23,704 nucleotides of DNA from a virus: the IMG/VR virus record IMGVR_UViG_3300030419_004179, positions 11,357 through 35,060 of that record. One strand, written 5' to 3'. Made by a program: the position numbers and the translations under genes. Shown in pieces: positions 1-6,532 of this stretch; the first letter of the stretch is position 1; every line of letters starts with the position of its first letter. A model generated the notes under the pieces. The model was not told the origin of the DNA, ran no database searches, and saw only the letters and a program-made list of their open reading frames with translations.

Positions 1-2
1 TC

Positions 3-653
3 AAATCCTTGAAAGTAATTATACTTGACGAGTGTGATTATCTTACACCAAATGCACAGGCTGCATTGAGAAACCTAATGGAAACCTTTTCAAAACATTG
101 TCGATTCATTCTTACTTGTAATTATGTAGAAAGAATAATAGATCCAATTCAATCAAGATGTCAATCATATAAAGTTGTACCACCTTCAAAGAAAGAGGTA
201 GCTGAACAAATGGTTAACATTTTGAATCAAGAAAAAGTTGGTTACAAACTTGATGATATAGCTCTAATTGTCAATGCGGGTTATCCTGATATTCGTAGAG
301 TTATCAATTCAGCTCAAAGACAAGTTGTTCCTGTCTATGAAGATGGTTTAGGTGGTGAGTTACAAATAGACCAAAGTTCTGTAATACAAAATAATTATAA
401 ACTACAATTGTTAGAAATGTTATCAAGTAATGCTAAACTTAATGATATAAGAAAATTGATTGCTGACAATTCCATAAGCGATTATTCAGAAATATATAGA
501 TTATTATATGATGAAGTGGATAATTATGGTAATGGAAAACAAGCTGAGTGTATTATGAATATTGCGGAAGCTCAATTCCAAGATGTAAATGTAGTTGACA
601 AAGAGATTAACTTTATGTCGTTGATAATAAGAATAATGAGGATACTAAAATGA
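3..653 (+). CDS. 44: Sliding-clamp loader large subunit, gp44-like AAA+ ATPase (5' end missing)
   Basis: This is the C-terminal two thirds (about 216 residues) of the phage clamp-loader ATPase that, with gp62, opens the sliding clamp (gp45) and places it on primer-template DNA. The gene runs in from the left edge; the reading frame is already open at base 3, so the TTG at 9 is an internal Leu codon, not a start. Visible motifs are the Walker B stretch VIILDECD, a sensor-1-like region (FILTCNY) and the SRC arginine-finger box (IQSRCQS). These line up well with remembered T4 gp44 (KVIVIDEFD, QSRC). The Walker A motif must lie upstream of the window. The stop overlaps the start of the next small gene. 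Family identity is clear; the symbol follows T4 naming. Confidence 0.93.
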   Translation, partial: KSLKVIILDECDYLTPNAQAALRNLMETFSKHCRFILTCNYVERIIDPIQSRCQSYKVVPPSKKEVAEQMVNILNQEKVGYKLDDIALIVNAGYPDIRRVINSAQRQVVPVYEDGLGGELQIDQSSVIQNNYKLQLLEMLSSNAKLNDIRKLIADNSISDYSEIYRLLYDEVDNYGNGKQAECIMNIAEAQFQDVNVVDKEINFMSLIIRIMRILK

Positions 654-808
654 AGAAATTTAAAGTAGAACATGATGATTATGAAAAACCAATAACTTAT
701 GTGACATTATATAATCCACCATATGAGGATGAAGATATTTTATCTAAAACTAAATGGAAAGCTAAAGATGTCACAATAACAGAAATAAAAATGCACGGAG
801 AAGAATAA
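650..808 (+). CDS. Small hypothetical protein, 52 aa
   Basis: A short ORF of 52 residues starts with ATG at 650, overlapping the stop codon of the clamp-loader gene (ATGA). A Shine-Dalgarno GAGGA at 639-643 lies seven to eight bases upstream. The ORF fills the whole space up to the next ribosome binding site, and without it 650-808 would be an unexplained gap in a tightly packed operon. The product is charged and mixed acidic/basic (begins MKKFKVEHDDYEKP, ends KMHGEE), with no signal peptide or membrane segment. I recognise no family. Good RBS, coupling and tight packing make it a likely real gene; function unknown. Confidence 0.72.
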   Translation: MKKFKVEHDDYEKPITYVTLYNPPYEDEDILSKTKWKAKDVTITEIKMHGEE

Positions 809-809
809 A

Positions 810-1046
810 ATGATGATACCAGGAAAAGATGGTCAAATGCAAGAAACAATTGACTTTAGTAAAACATCAGAAATGAAATGTGATGAGTGTGGAAACCACA
901 CATTTAAACAAACACTTTTATTGAGAAAGATGTCAGCTTTAGCATCACCGAGTGGGCAAGAAACTATAATTCCAATGCAAGTATTCGCTTGTGAAAAATG
1001 TGGACATGTGAACAAAGAGTTTTCAGATGTAGGTGGACTTGAGTAA
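810..1046 (+). CDS. Small zinc-ribbon protein, 78 aa
   Basis: A 78-residue protein with two CxxC knuckles, CDEC near residue 24 and CEKC near residue 61, separated by about 35 residues: the layout of a single zinc ribbon. The stretch between the knuckles is the usual beta-rich linker. A GGAG at 797-800 lies nine bases before the ATG at 810; the second ATG directly after it would also serve. The stop TAA overlaps the next ATG by one base. Position between the two clamp-loader subunit genes suggests co-expression with replication functions. Zinc binding is inferred from the cysteines; whether it binds DNA, RNA or protein is not visible. Confidence 0.82.
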   Translation: MMIPGKDGQMQETIDFSKTSEMKCDECGNHTFKQTLLLRKMSALASPSGQETIIPMQVFACEKCGHVNKEFSDVGGLE

Positions 1047-1255
1047 TGCCTTTCTACACTTACAAATGTAACACTTGTGGATTAGAAAAAGATTTTCTAA
1101 AAAATATGGGAGATTCGGAATTTCAGTTATGTCCTAAATGTTGTTATGACCCAAATATTCAAGGTGATGATGAACAAATGAAAAGAATATTTAAACCAAA
1201 TGCTAAACCAGCTTCTAAAGATGGTTCTTGGGGTTTTGGAGGGAAAAAAGGGTGA
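1046..1255 (+). CDS. FmdB-like small zinc-ribbon protein, 69 aa
   Basis: The N-terminus (MPFYTYKCNTCG, then a second CPKC pair near residue 29) matches the pattern of FmdB/CxxC-CxxC-SSSS-type putative regulatory zinc ribbons, which begin MPxYxYxCxxCG. The C-terminal third is glycine- and lysine-rich (ends SWGFGGKKG) and looks disordered. The ATG overlaps the upstream TAA by one base, so translation is coupled. It is the second small zinc-ribbon gene in a row between the gp44-like and gp62-like genes. The fold assignment rests on the cysteine pattern and N-terminal signature only; the role in the phage is unknown. Confidence 0.78.
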   Translation: MPFYTYKCNTCGLEKDFLKNMGDSEFQLCPKCCYDPNIQGDDEQMKRIFKPNAKPASKDGSWGFGGKKG

Positions 1256-1671
1256 CAATTATAGATTGGATGAACCAGTTGTTGGTTCACAAAAAACATT
1301 GGAATGAATTTTCTGAAGATGAACAGAAGAAATTCAGCCCATTCATAATCAATCGTTGGTTGTCAATGGATAAAGAGTTTATTGAGATTGTAAATTACTT
1401 TCAGAAATATGCAATTGGAACATTAGAACCACGAGAGGTTTATAAATGGTATTGTGATATTCTTCCAAAGGGTAAAAGATTCAATAAATATATTAAGGGT
1501 AAGAAAGATAAGAAATATGATAAAGAGCTTCTCGATATACTCACAAATCATTTTGAATGTAGTAAATTACAGACACAAGAATATATTGGATTAATTAGTA
1601 AAGATGAAATAAAAGAAATTTTAGAAAAGTATGGGAAAGATAAAAAAACAATAAAGAGGTTATGTAAATGA
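1252..1671 (+). CDS. 62: Sliding-clamp loader small subunit, gp62-like
   Basis: Probable non-ATPase subunit of the T4-type clamp loader, 139 residues. The core LPKGKRFNKYIK (about residues 77-88) matches T4 gp62 VPRGKRYGKWAK as I remember it, and the following helical stretch (LLDILTNHFECS, then KDEIKEILEKYG) follows the same order as in gp62. The preferred start is GTG at 1252: it overlaps the upstream TGA and has a strong GGAGGG at 1238-1243 eight bases before it. An in-frame TTG at 1228 lies inside the previous gene and has no such site. The protein is clearly shorter than T4 gp62 (about 187 aa). Its position just behind the gp44-like gene, as in T4, supports the call. Confidence 0.82.
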   Translation: MTIIDWMNQLLVHKKHWNEFSEDEQKKFSPFIINRWLSMDKEFIEIVNYFQKYAIGTLEPREVYKWYCDILPKGKRFNKYIKGKKDKKYDKELLDILTNHFECSKLQTQEYIGLISKDEIKEILEKYGKDKKTIKRLCK

Positions 1672-2054
1672 GCAATATAAAAGAACGAGATTTAACAAAT
1701 AAAGATATTTATGGAACTAATAATACAGCAGTTCAACTCATAGAACAACAATATCCTAAAACAACAGATGAGTTCAAACGATTACAGAAATTACAATACG
1801 AAGTATTTTGTGAAAAACAAATGGATTATGGTCCAAGTAATATATCAGTTGGAACTGATTTAGCAACAGAAGCTGATGTAAAATTATCATTGACTGGATT
1901 ATGGTTTAGAATGAATGATAAGATTCAAAGAATCAAAAACTTATTAATGACAGACCAAAAAGTAAATAATGAACCATTAGAAGATTCATTCTTAGATGTA
2001 TCTAATTATGGTATTATGGCAACAATAGTAAAGAATGGGAAATGGGGAAAATAA
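1668..2054 (+). CDS. DUF1599/Nmad1-like protein, 128 aa
   Basis: The arrangement of QMDYGPSNIS (about residues 51-60), GLWFRMNDKIQRIKNLL (77-93) and EPLEDSFLDVSNYGIMA (102-118) fits the DUF1599 family, also called nucleotide modification associated domain 1, frequent in phages. The invariant-looking acidic and Asn residues (D53, N83, D84, D110, N113) would be the functional core. The family's name comes from genome context; its biochemistry is not established to my knowledge. ATG at 1668 overlaps the upstream stop (ATGA) and has AGAGG at 1655-1659. The Mom-like gene two positions downstream is consistent with a nucleotide or DNA modification theme, but that is context only. Confidence 0.72.
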   Translation: MSNIKERDLTNKDIYGTNNTAVQLIEQQYPKTTDEFKRLQKLQYEVFCEKQMDYGPSNISVGTDLATEADVKLSLTGLWFRMNDKIQRIKNLLMTDQKVNNEPLEDSFLDVSNYGIMATIVKNGKWGK

Positions 2055-2270
2055 ATGAAAAACAAATTATTAATGGCAGCTATAGATTCTTATCAAGCAC
2101 AAAAGACAGAAGCATTAGCTCACTTAGATATACTATTCAATGATGCTGTTGGTATCGGAGAACACACAGACTTACTAGCCGAAGTAAAAAAATGGACTGA
2201 AAGTCTAGCACAGGCTGAAGAGAACTTACAAGTATTGGATAGTCATTTCTATGTCGGTGAATCCAAATAA
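2055..2270 (+). CDS. Small helical phage protein, 71 aa
   Basis: A 71-residue, largely helical protein of unknown function. Residues 1-25 (AAIDSYQAQKTEALAHLDIL) and 37-64 (TDLLAEVKKWTESLAQAEENLQVL) look like two amphipathic helices that could form a hairpin or coiled coil, joined by a turn containing GIGEH. The start directly follows the previous stop, with GGGGAA at 2044-2049 as ribosome binding site. The next gene starts inside its last 20 bases. I have the impression of similar proteins in marine T4-like phages but cannot name a family. Confidence 0.75.
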   Translation: MKNKLLMAAIDSYQAQKTEALAHLDILFNDAVGIGEHTDLLAEVKKWTESLAQAEENLQVLDSHFYVGESK

Positions 2271-3006
2271 AATAACCATAAGAGAAATATCAAAGAAGAT
2301 AGCTAAAGATATGATTGTTAAAAATCATTACAGTCATAAATGGACAAGTTGTAGATATGCTTTAGGTATCTTTTATGAAACAGATAACGAACACACATTC
2401 TTCGATGAGAAAGATGAAAAGTTAGCTGGTGTTGCTATCTATGGTTATCCTGTTGGTAGAAGTGCTCCCAAATCTATTTCACCTGAATTAAAAGAAGAAG
2501 AGGTTTTGGAGTTGACACGACTATTTATATTCGATGATTATGGAAAGAATACAGAAAGTGTTGTTCTATCCAAAACATTCAAATGGTTACAAGAGAATGC
2601 TTCAGAAATAAAAGTTTTAGTATCCTATTCAGATCCAGAACAAGGACATTTAGGAATCATCTATCAAGCAACCAATTGGATATATCAAGGTAATAGTATT
2701 AGGTTAATGCCTAATTATGCTATACGACTTACAGAAGATGGTGATTGGATGCATTCACGAAATGTGACTACAAAGTTCGGTTCACATAATTTAGAAAAGT
2801 TAAAGAAAAGAATCGGACATACATTTTGGAGAAAAGAAGAACCAGAGAAACACAGATACTTGTATCTGTTATGTGGAAAGAAAGATAAGAAAAAAATTAT
2901 GAAAACATTAATACATAAACCTAAACCATATCCAAAAGATGCTTATCAATTCTATCCTGAAATTCAAAAAATTGAAGTAGAATCAGAGGAAAAGTTTTAT
3001 GAGTAG
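2251..3006 (+). CDS. Mom-like adenine modification protein (GNAT-related)
   Basis: A 251-residue protein resembling the phage Mom family, which in phage Mu converts adenine in DNA to an N6-carbamoylmethyl form and protects it from restriction enzymes. The signature is the NHYSHKW segment (about residues 25-31), followed by GVAIYGYPVGRSA (about 61-73), ELTRLFIFDDYGKN (about 87-100), and VSYSDPEQGHLGIIYQATNW (about 124-143). These are the conserved blocks of the Mom/GNAT-like fold in phage genomes. The start at 2251 lies within the previous gene, with a weak ribosome binding site, so translation may be coupled. Whether the chemistry is that of Mu Mom or another acyl/carbamoyl transfer cannot be decided here. 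Confidence 0.75.
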   Translation: MSVNPNKITIREISKKIAKDMIVKNHYSHKWTSCRYALGIFYETDNEHTFFDEKDEKLAGVAIYGYPVGRSAPKSISPELKEEEVLELTRLFIFDDYGKNTESVVLSKTFKWLQENASEIKVLVSYSDPEQGHLGIIYQATNWIYQGNSIRLMPNYAIRLTEDGDWMHSRNVTTKFGSHNLEKLKKRIGHTFWRKEEPEKHRYLYLLCGKKDKKKIMKTLIHKPKPYPKDAYQFYPEIQKIEVESEEKFYE

Positions 3007-3859
3007 AATATCATATTCACAATTATCAATGTTTTCAGAATGTCCTCTTCATTGGAAACTAAAGTATATAGATGACTTGGCTCTACAAGAACCAAGTATT
3101 CATTTATTATTCGGAACAGCGATGCACGAAGTTATACAAACTTGGTTAGAGGTTATGTATCACGATAGTATCAAGAATGCTAACAAACTAAATCTTGAAC
3201 AAAGACTACACGACAAGATGTATGAAAGGTTTCAAATAGACAAAGAAGCTTATGGTAAAAATCCTTGTACACTTGAAGAGATGAAAGAGTTCTTTAATGA
3301 TGGTGTAGCTATACTTGACTTTGTAAAAAAGAGAAGAGCTGATTATTTTAGTAAAAGGGGTTACAAACTTATAGGTTGTGAAGTTCCAATTGAAGTGGAT
3401 TTAAAAAAGAATGTGAAGATGGTTGGATATTTAGATTTAGTAATGTTGGATGAGTTTCACAATACGATAAAAATTTATGATATTAAAACATCTACTCGTG
3501 GTTGGAACAAATGGATGAAAAAAGATGAGAATAAAACACAACAGTTGTTATTGTATAAACAATTTTATTCTAAACAATACAATCACCCGATAGATAAGAT
3601 AGAAGTGGAATACTTCATTGTGAAAAGAAAACTATGGGAAGAGGCAATGTTTCCACAGAAGAGAGTTCAGAAGTTCTCACCTGCTAGTGGTACTGTGAGT
3701 ATGAATAAGGTGGCTAAGAGATTAGATACATTTTTAGATTTAGCATTTGATGATAAGGGTGAGAGAATATCAGAAAATATAATTCCAACACCAAGTAAAA
3801 AAGCTTGTAGGTTTTGTGAATTTAATCAAACAGAATATTGTAATCAAGGGGTAAGATGA
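2999..3859 (+). CDS. PD-(D/E)XK nuclease, Cas4/RecB-like, probable Fe-S cluster
   Basis: A 286-residue exonuclease-type protein. Motifs in order: SYSQLSMFSECP at the N-terminus; H43 (GTAMHE); D146 (VGYLDLV); D161-I-K163 (YDIKT); Q182-LLL-Y186 (the QxxxY box). Together these form the RecB/Cas4-type PD-(D/E)XK active site. Four cysteines, C15 plus C270, C273 and C281 (ACRFC then YC), are placed as in Cas4/AddB nucleases that hold a 4Fe-4S cluster. Length suits a stand-alone phage enzyme. GAGGA at 2986-2990 lies eight bases before the ATG, and the start overlaps the Mom-like gene's end. The role is probably DNA end processing in replication or recombination; there are no cas genes, so not CRISPR adaptation. 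Confidence 0.87.
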   Translation: MSRISYSQLSMFSECPLHWKLKYIDDLALQEPSIHLLFGTAMHEVIQTWLEVMYHDSIKNANKLNLEQRLHDKMYERFQIDKEAYGKNPCTLEEMKEFFNDGVAILDFVKKRRADYFSKRGYKLIGCEVPIEVDLKKNVKMVGYLDLVMLDEFHNTIKIYDIKTSTRGWNKWMKKDENKTQQLLLYKQFYSKQYNHPIDKIEVEYFIVKRKLWEEAMFPQKRVQKFSPASGTVSMNKVAKRLDTFLDLAFDDKGERISENIIPTPSKKACRFCEFNQTEYCNQGVR

Positions 3860-4437
3860 AGGTAATATTTTGTGTACCAGGTAGAAACTTTTCAGGACAT
3901 TTCTTAAAGTCTTGGTCTAACCTAATAAATGAATTACAGTCAATGGAAATAGAATGGGAGTTGATTAATTTATACCATCCCATTGTTTATCAAGCAAGAC
4001 AAAAATGTTTGAACAGAGCATTAGAAATAGATTATGATTATATGATGTGGATAGATTCTGATATTGTTTTTGAACCACAAAATTTTAAACAATTGTTAGG
4101 ACACGAAAAAGATATAGTTTCTGGATTGTATATGATTCAAAAGACACCTGGTATTTATGATATTCCTGATGAATATGCTTGTATTGGGTTAGATGATAAA
4201 AGATTTAATAGATTTGAATATGAGGGAACACGAAACCTCAAAGAGGTAAAAGCAAATGGTATGGGTTGGATGTTAGTTAAAAATGGTGTATTTGAATCTA
4301 TTAAAAAACCATTTGATTTAACATTAGAAAAAGGTGAGGATATAGTTTTTCAGTTAAAAGCTAGAGAACAAGGATTTAAATCATATGTTGATACATCAGT
4401 AATTGTAGGTCACGAAAAATCATTTATAATAAGGTAG
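3856..4437 (+). CDS. GT-A glycosyltransferase, family 2-like
   Basis: A 193-residue single-domain glycosyltransferase. It has the opening beta strand MKVIFCVPGR, then a helix ending in an Arg-rich QARQKCLNRAL, and the metal/nucleotide-sugar DxD motif as WIDSDIVF (D67-S-D69). The C-terminal GEDIVFQLKAREQGF is the acceptor-side ED motif plus helix of GT2-type enzymes. No membrane segment, so it is cytoplasmic. The ATG overlaps the nuclease stop (ATGA). This is the first of many sugar-transfer genes in the window, although it still sits next to the replication module. Donor and acceptor are not readable. Confidence 0.8.
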   Translation: MKVIFCVPGRNFSGHFLKSWSNLINELQSMEIEWELINLYHPIVYQARQKCLNRALEIDYDYMMWIDSDIVFEPQNFKQLLGHEKDIVSGLYMIQKTPGIYDIPDEYACIGLDDKRFNRFEYEGTRNLKEVKANGMGWMLVKNGVFESIKKPFDLTLEKGEDIVFQLKAREQGFKSYVDTSVIVGHEKSFIIR

Positions 4438-4440
4438 AAA

Positions 4441-4842
4441 ATGAAAGTAGCTATTGTAGGTAGTAGAAGATACGAAAATAAAAGAAAGATAAAAGAGTTT
4501 ATTTTTAAAATAAAACAACAATATGGTGAAGATACAATAATAGTAAGTGGTGGTGCTAAACAAGGAGCTGATAAATATGCTAAAAAGTATGCGTTGGAAT
4601 TGGGATTGATGTATGAAGAGTATCCACCATTTCACGATGTACATAATTTATATTGTACAATGCCTGAATCAAGATATGGAAAACCATATAGTATAAAAAA
4701 CTATCATGCGAGAAATAAGATTATAGCAGGAACGAGTGATTTCATAGTTGCATTCATTCCAGAGGGAGTTCAATCAGATGGAACATTCTCTACTTTAAAC
4801 TATGCTAAAAAATTTGAAAAAAAATATATAATAATTTCGTAG
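4441..4842 (+). CDS. SLOG-fold nucleotide-binding protein (DUF2493/YspA-like)
   Basis: A 133-residue Rossmann-like protein of the cpYpsA-related SLOG superfamily. Features: N-terminal strand and loop VAIVGSRRYEN (residues 3-13), the glycine-rich IIVSGGAKQGADKYAKKYA (about 33-51), the HARNKIIAGTSDFIVAF segment (about 89-105) and a terminal GTFSTLNYAKK. These are the ligand-binding blocks typical of SLOG proteins, which bind nucleotides or nucleotide-derived ligands. AAGG at 4431-4434 serves as RBS. Family knowledge places some SLOG members in signalling linked to defence and others in nucleotide metabolism; the ligand cannot be told here. It precedes a probable transcription break. Confidence 0.77.
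   Translation: MKVAIVGSRRYENKRKIKEFIFKIKQQYGEDTIIVSGGAKQGADKYAKKYALELGLMYEEYPPFHDVHNLYCTMPESRYGKPYSIKNYHARNKIIAGTSDFIVAFIPEGVQSDGTFSTLNYAKKFEKKYIIIS
4827..4832 (+). promoter_or_regulatory. Possible sigma70-type -10 box
   Basis: A perfect TATAAT hexamer in the last codons of the SLOG gene, about 70 bases before the ribbon-helix-helix gene. I see no good -35 hexamer at the right distance, and such hexamers are expected by chance in sequence this AT-rich. It is listed because it precedes the only real intergenic gap in the window. Confidence 0.25.
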
Positions 4843-4854
4843 TTTTTTATATTT

Positions 4855-4880
4855 GTATATATTTATATATGAATATATAC
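4855..4880. repeat. 9-bp inverted repeat upstream of the RHH gene, candidate operator
   Basis: Left arm GTATATATT at 4855-4863 and right arm AATATATAC at 4872-4880 are exact reverse complements separated by 8 bases. They sit just before the ribosome binding site of a ribbon-helix-helix protein, a family whose members commonly repress their own promoter through short inverted repeats. The arms are A/T only except for the outer G/C, so chance is a real alternative. Confidence 0.4.
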
Positions 4881-4889
4881 AATATATAC
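4872..4889. repeat. Tandem 9-mer AATATATAC, two copies
   Basis: AATATATAC occurs twice head to tail at 4872-4880 and 4881-4889; the first copy is also the right arm of the neighbouring inverted repeat. Together there are three half-sites within 35 bases (one reversed), ending three bases before the AGGAG of the downstream gene. This suits cooperative binding of a small dimeric repressor. Confidence 0.45.
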
Positions 4890-4903
4890 TTAGGAGAATG
4901 GTT

Positions 4904-5098
4904 ATGAATAAAGCCAAATTAACATCCGTTAAAATATTAAAAAGTTTATATGACAATTTTAAACTACAAACGGTAAATACAAAAATGACACTTCAAAAAA
5001 TTACGAACAGATCTATTGATATGTATTTGAACAATGAACAATTTAGAGAAGACATAGAAACAAACAGTAATTTGACAATTAGTGGAAGTAATTTTTAA
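4904..5098 (+). CDS. Small ribbon-helix-helix (Arc/CopG-like) protein, 64 aa
   Basis: A 64-residue protein whose residues 5-48 read like a ribbon-helix-helix DNA-binding domain: a short strand (LTSVKIL), helix 1 (KSLYDNFKLQTV), a turn (NTKMT), helix 2 (LQKITNRSIDMYL), then NNEQFRE. It probably acts as a dimeric transcriptional regulator. The start was moved from an upstream in-frame ATG at 4853 to ATG 4904, because AGGAG at 4892-4896 lies seven bases before it and the extra N-terminal 17 residues would be encoded by the repeat region. The gene follows the one clear intergenic gap, so it may start its own transcript and control itself or the glycosylation genes behind it. Confidence 0.72.
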   Translation: MNKAKLTSVKILKSLYDNFKLQTVNTKMTLQKITNRSIDMYLNNEQFREDIETNSNLTISGSNF

Positions 5099-5119
5099 TT
5101 AGATACGAAAGGTTACATA

Positions 5120-6532
5120 GTGAAAAAAATTAATAAAAACAACGACAAGCCCAAAATACTGCTTTTATCTGATGATTTAAGAATGCATTCGGGTATTGGA
5201 ACTCAATCAAAAGAGTTTGTAATGGGAACTTTACATAAATATGAATGGGTTCAAATAGGTGGAGCTATTAAACATCCTGATGAAGGTAAATTGATAGATA
5301 TGAATAAAATCGTCAGAGAAGAGACTGGAATTGATGATGCTTATTTAAAAATATATCCAACATCTGGTTATGGTTCACCTGATATGTTAAGACACATAAT
5401 GCAAATAGAAAAACCAGACGCTATAATACATTTTACAGACCCAAGATTTTGGATTTGGTTGTATCAAATGGAACACGAAATAAGACAAGACATACCTATT
5501 ATGTATTATAACATTTGGGATGACTTACCTGACCCATTGTATAACTCAAATTATTACAGAAGCTGTGATATGTTATTATCAATTTCAAAACAAACTTATG
5601 GTATTAATAAAAGAATACTTTCTAAATATGGTTATGAAGACTGGCAAATACAATATGTCCCTCATGGAGTTTCATCTAAGAAGTTTTTTATCGTTGATAA
5701 GGGTGACACGAAGTTCAGAGAGTTTGAACAAAAACATGGATTAGATAAATATAAATTTAAAATACTTTATTTGAATAGAAATGTTCGTAGGAAGTCACCT
5801 GGTGATGTTGCTCTTGCTTACAAACATATGATGGATAAACTTACACCTGAACAAAGAAAAGAGTGTGTATTTGTTTGGCACGCTGCACCTATTGATGATA
5901 ATGGGACAGATATGAAAGCTGTGTGTGAAGCAATGTTACCTGAATATCCTGTTATTTTTACTTATGATACAGCTGGTGGTCCTATGAGTGATGAAGAGAT
6001 AAACTATTTATATAATTCCATAGATGTTTATATTAATCTTGCATCAAATGAGGGATTTGGATTAGGTTCACTGGAAGCACTCACAGTGGGAAAACCAATC
6101 GTAGTAAATGTTACTGGTGGATTACAAGATCAATGTGGATTTATGGATGTAGACCCAGCAGGTGGTGCTTTTAGATATTTAAATGCTGACGATTATGTTG
6201 AACTAAAATCTAATCATAGAGCAACATATAGACAACATGGTAAGTGGGTGATGCCCGTGTTTCCAAGTAACATAAGTTTACAAGGTTCACCACAAACACC
6301 ATATATCTTTGATGACAGATGTAGTTATGAAGATGGTGGTACAGCACTATTAGCGTGGTATAAATTAGGAGACGAAAAAAGAAAAGAATATGGAGAAGTT
6401 GGAAGGCAATGGGTTATGAGTGATGATGCTAGAATGACTTCAAAACATATGTCAGATTCATTTATAAAAAATATAGATAGATGTTTTGAAAAATGGAGTC
6501 CTAAAAAAAGATATACAATGGAGGTTGTGTAA
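5120..6532 (+). CDS. GT-B glycosyltransferase, GT4-like (470 aa)
   Basis: A two-domain GT-B enzyme. The N-terminal Rossmann half begins KILLLSDDLRMHSGIGTQSKEF, with the glycine loop that touches the acceptor in GT4 enzymes. The C-terminal half carries LYLNRNVRRKSP, then YINLASNEGFGLGSLEAL around residue 310, the E-x7-E motif that contacts the donor nucleotide sugar, followed by GKPIVVN. No membrane segment. The start is GTG at 5120, with GAAAGG at 5107-5112 seven bases upstream. The stop overlaps the next start by one base, so the two GT-B genes are coupled. The acceptor could be a glycan, a virion protein or modified DNA; the sequence does not decide. Confidence 0.85.
   Translation: MKKINKNNDKPKILLLSDDLRMHSGIGTQSKEFVMGTLHKYEWVQIGGAIKHPDEGKLIDMNKIVREETGIDDAYLKIYPTSGYGSPDMLRHIMQIEKPDAIIHFTDPRFWIWLYQMEHEIRQDIPIMYYNIWDDLPDPLYNSNYYRSCDMLLSISKQTYGINKRILSKYGYEDWQIQYVPHGVSSKKFFIVDKGDTKFREFEQKHGLDKYKFKILYLNRNVRRKSPGDVALAYKHMMDKLTPEQRKECVFVWHAAPIDDNGTDMKAVCEAMLPEYPVIFTYDTAGGPMSDEEINYLYNSIDVYINLASNEGFGLGSLEALTVGKPIVVNVTGGLQDQCGFMDVDPAGGAFRYLNADDYVELKSNHRATYRQHGKWVMPVFPSNISLQGSPQTPYIFDDRCSYEDGGTALLAWYKLGDEKRKEYGEVGRQWVMSDDARMTSKHMSDSFIKNIDRCFEKWSPKKRYTMEVV

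Noticed and set aside
1228-1251. Longer gp62-like start at TTG 1228
   Set aside because: No ribosome binding site and extra overlap with the upstream gene; GTG 1252 has GGAGGG at ideal distance.
4818-4854. Possible terminator after the SLOG gene (weak A/T stem with T6 run)
   Set aside because: Arms of seven A/T pairs with a 19-base loop and no GC stem; not convincing as an intrinsic terminator.
4853-4903. Longer start for the RHH gene at ATG 4853
   Set aside because: It would translate the repeat region and ignore the AGGAG in front of ATG 4904.
5520-5744. 74-aa + strand ORF inside the first GT-B gene
   Set aside because: Shadow frame within a strongly supported glycosyltransferase; no recognisable protein features.
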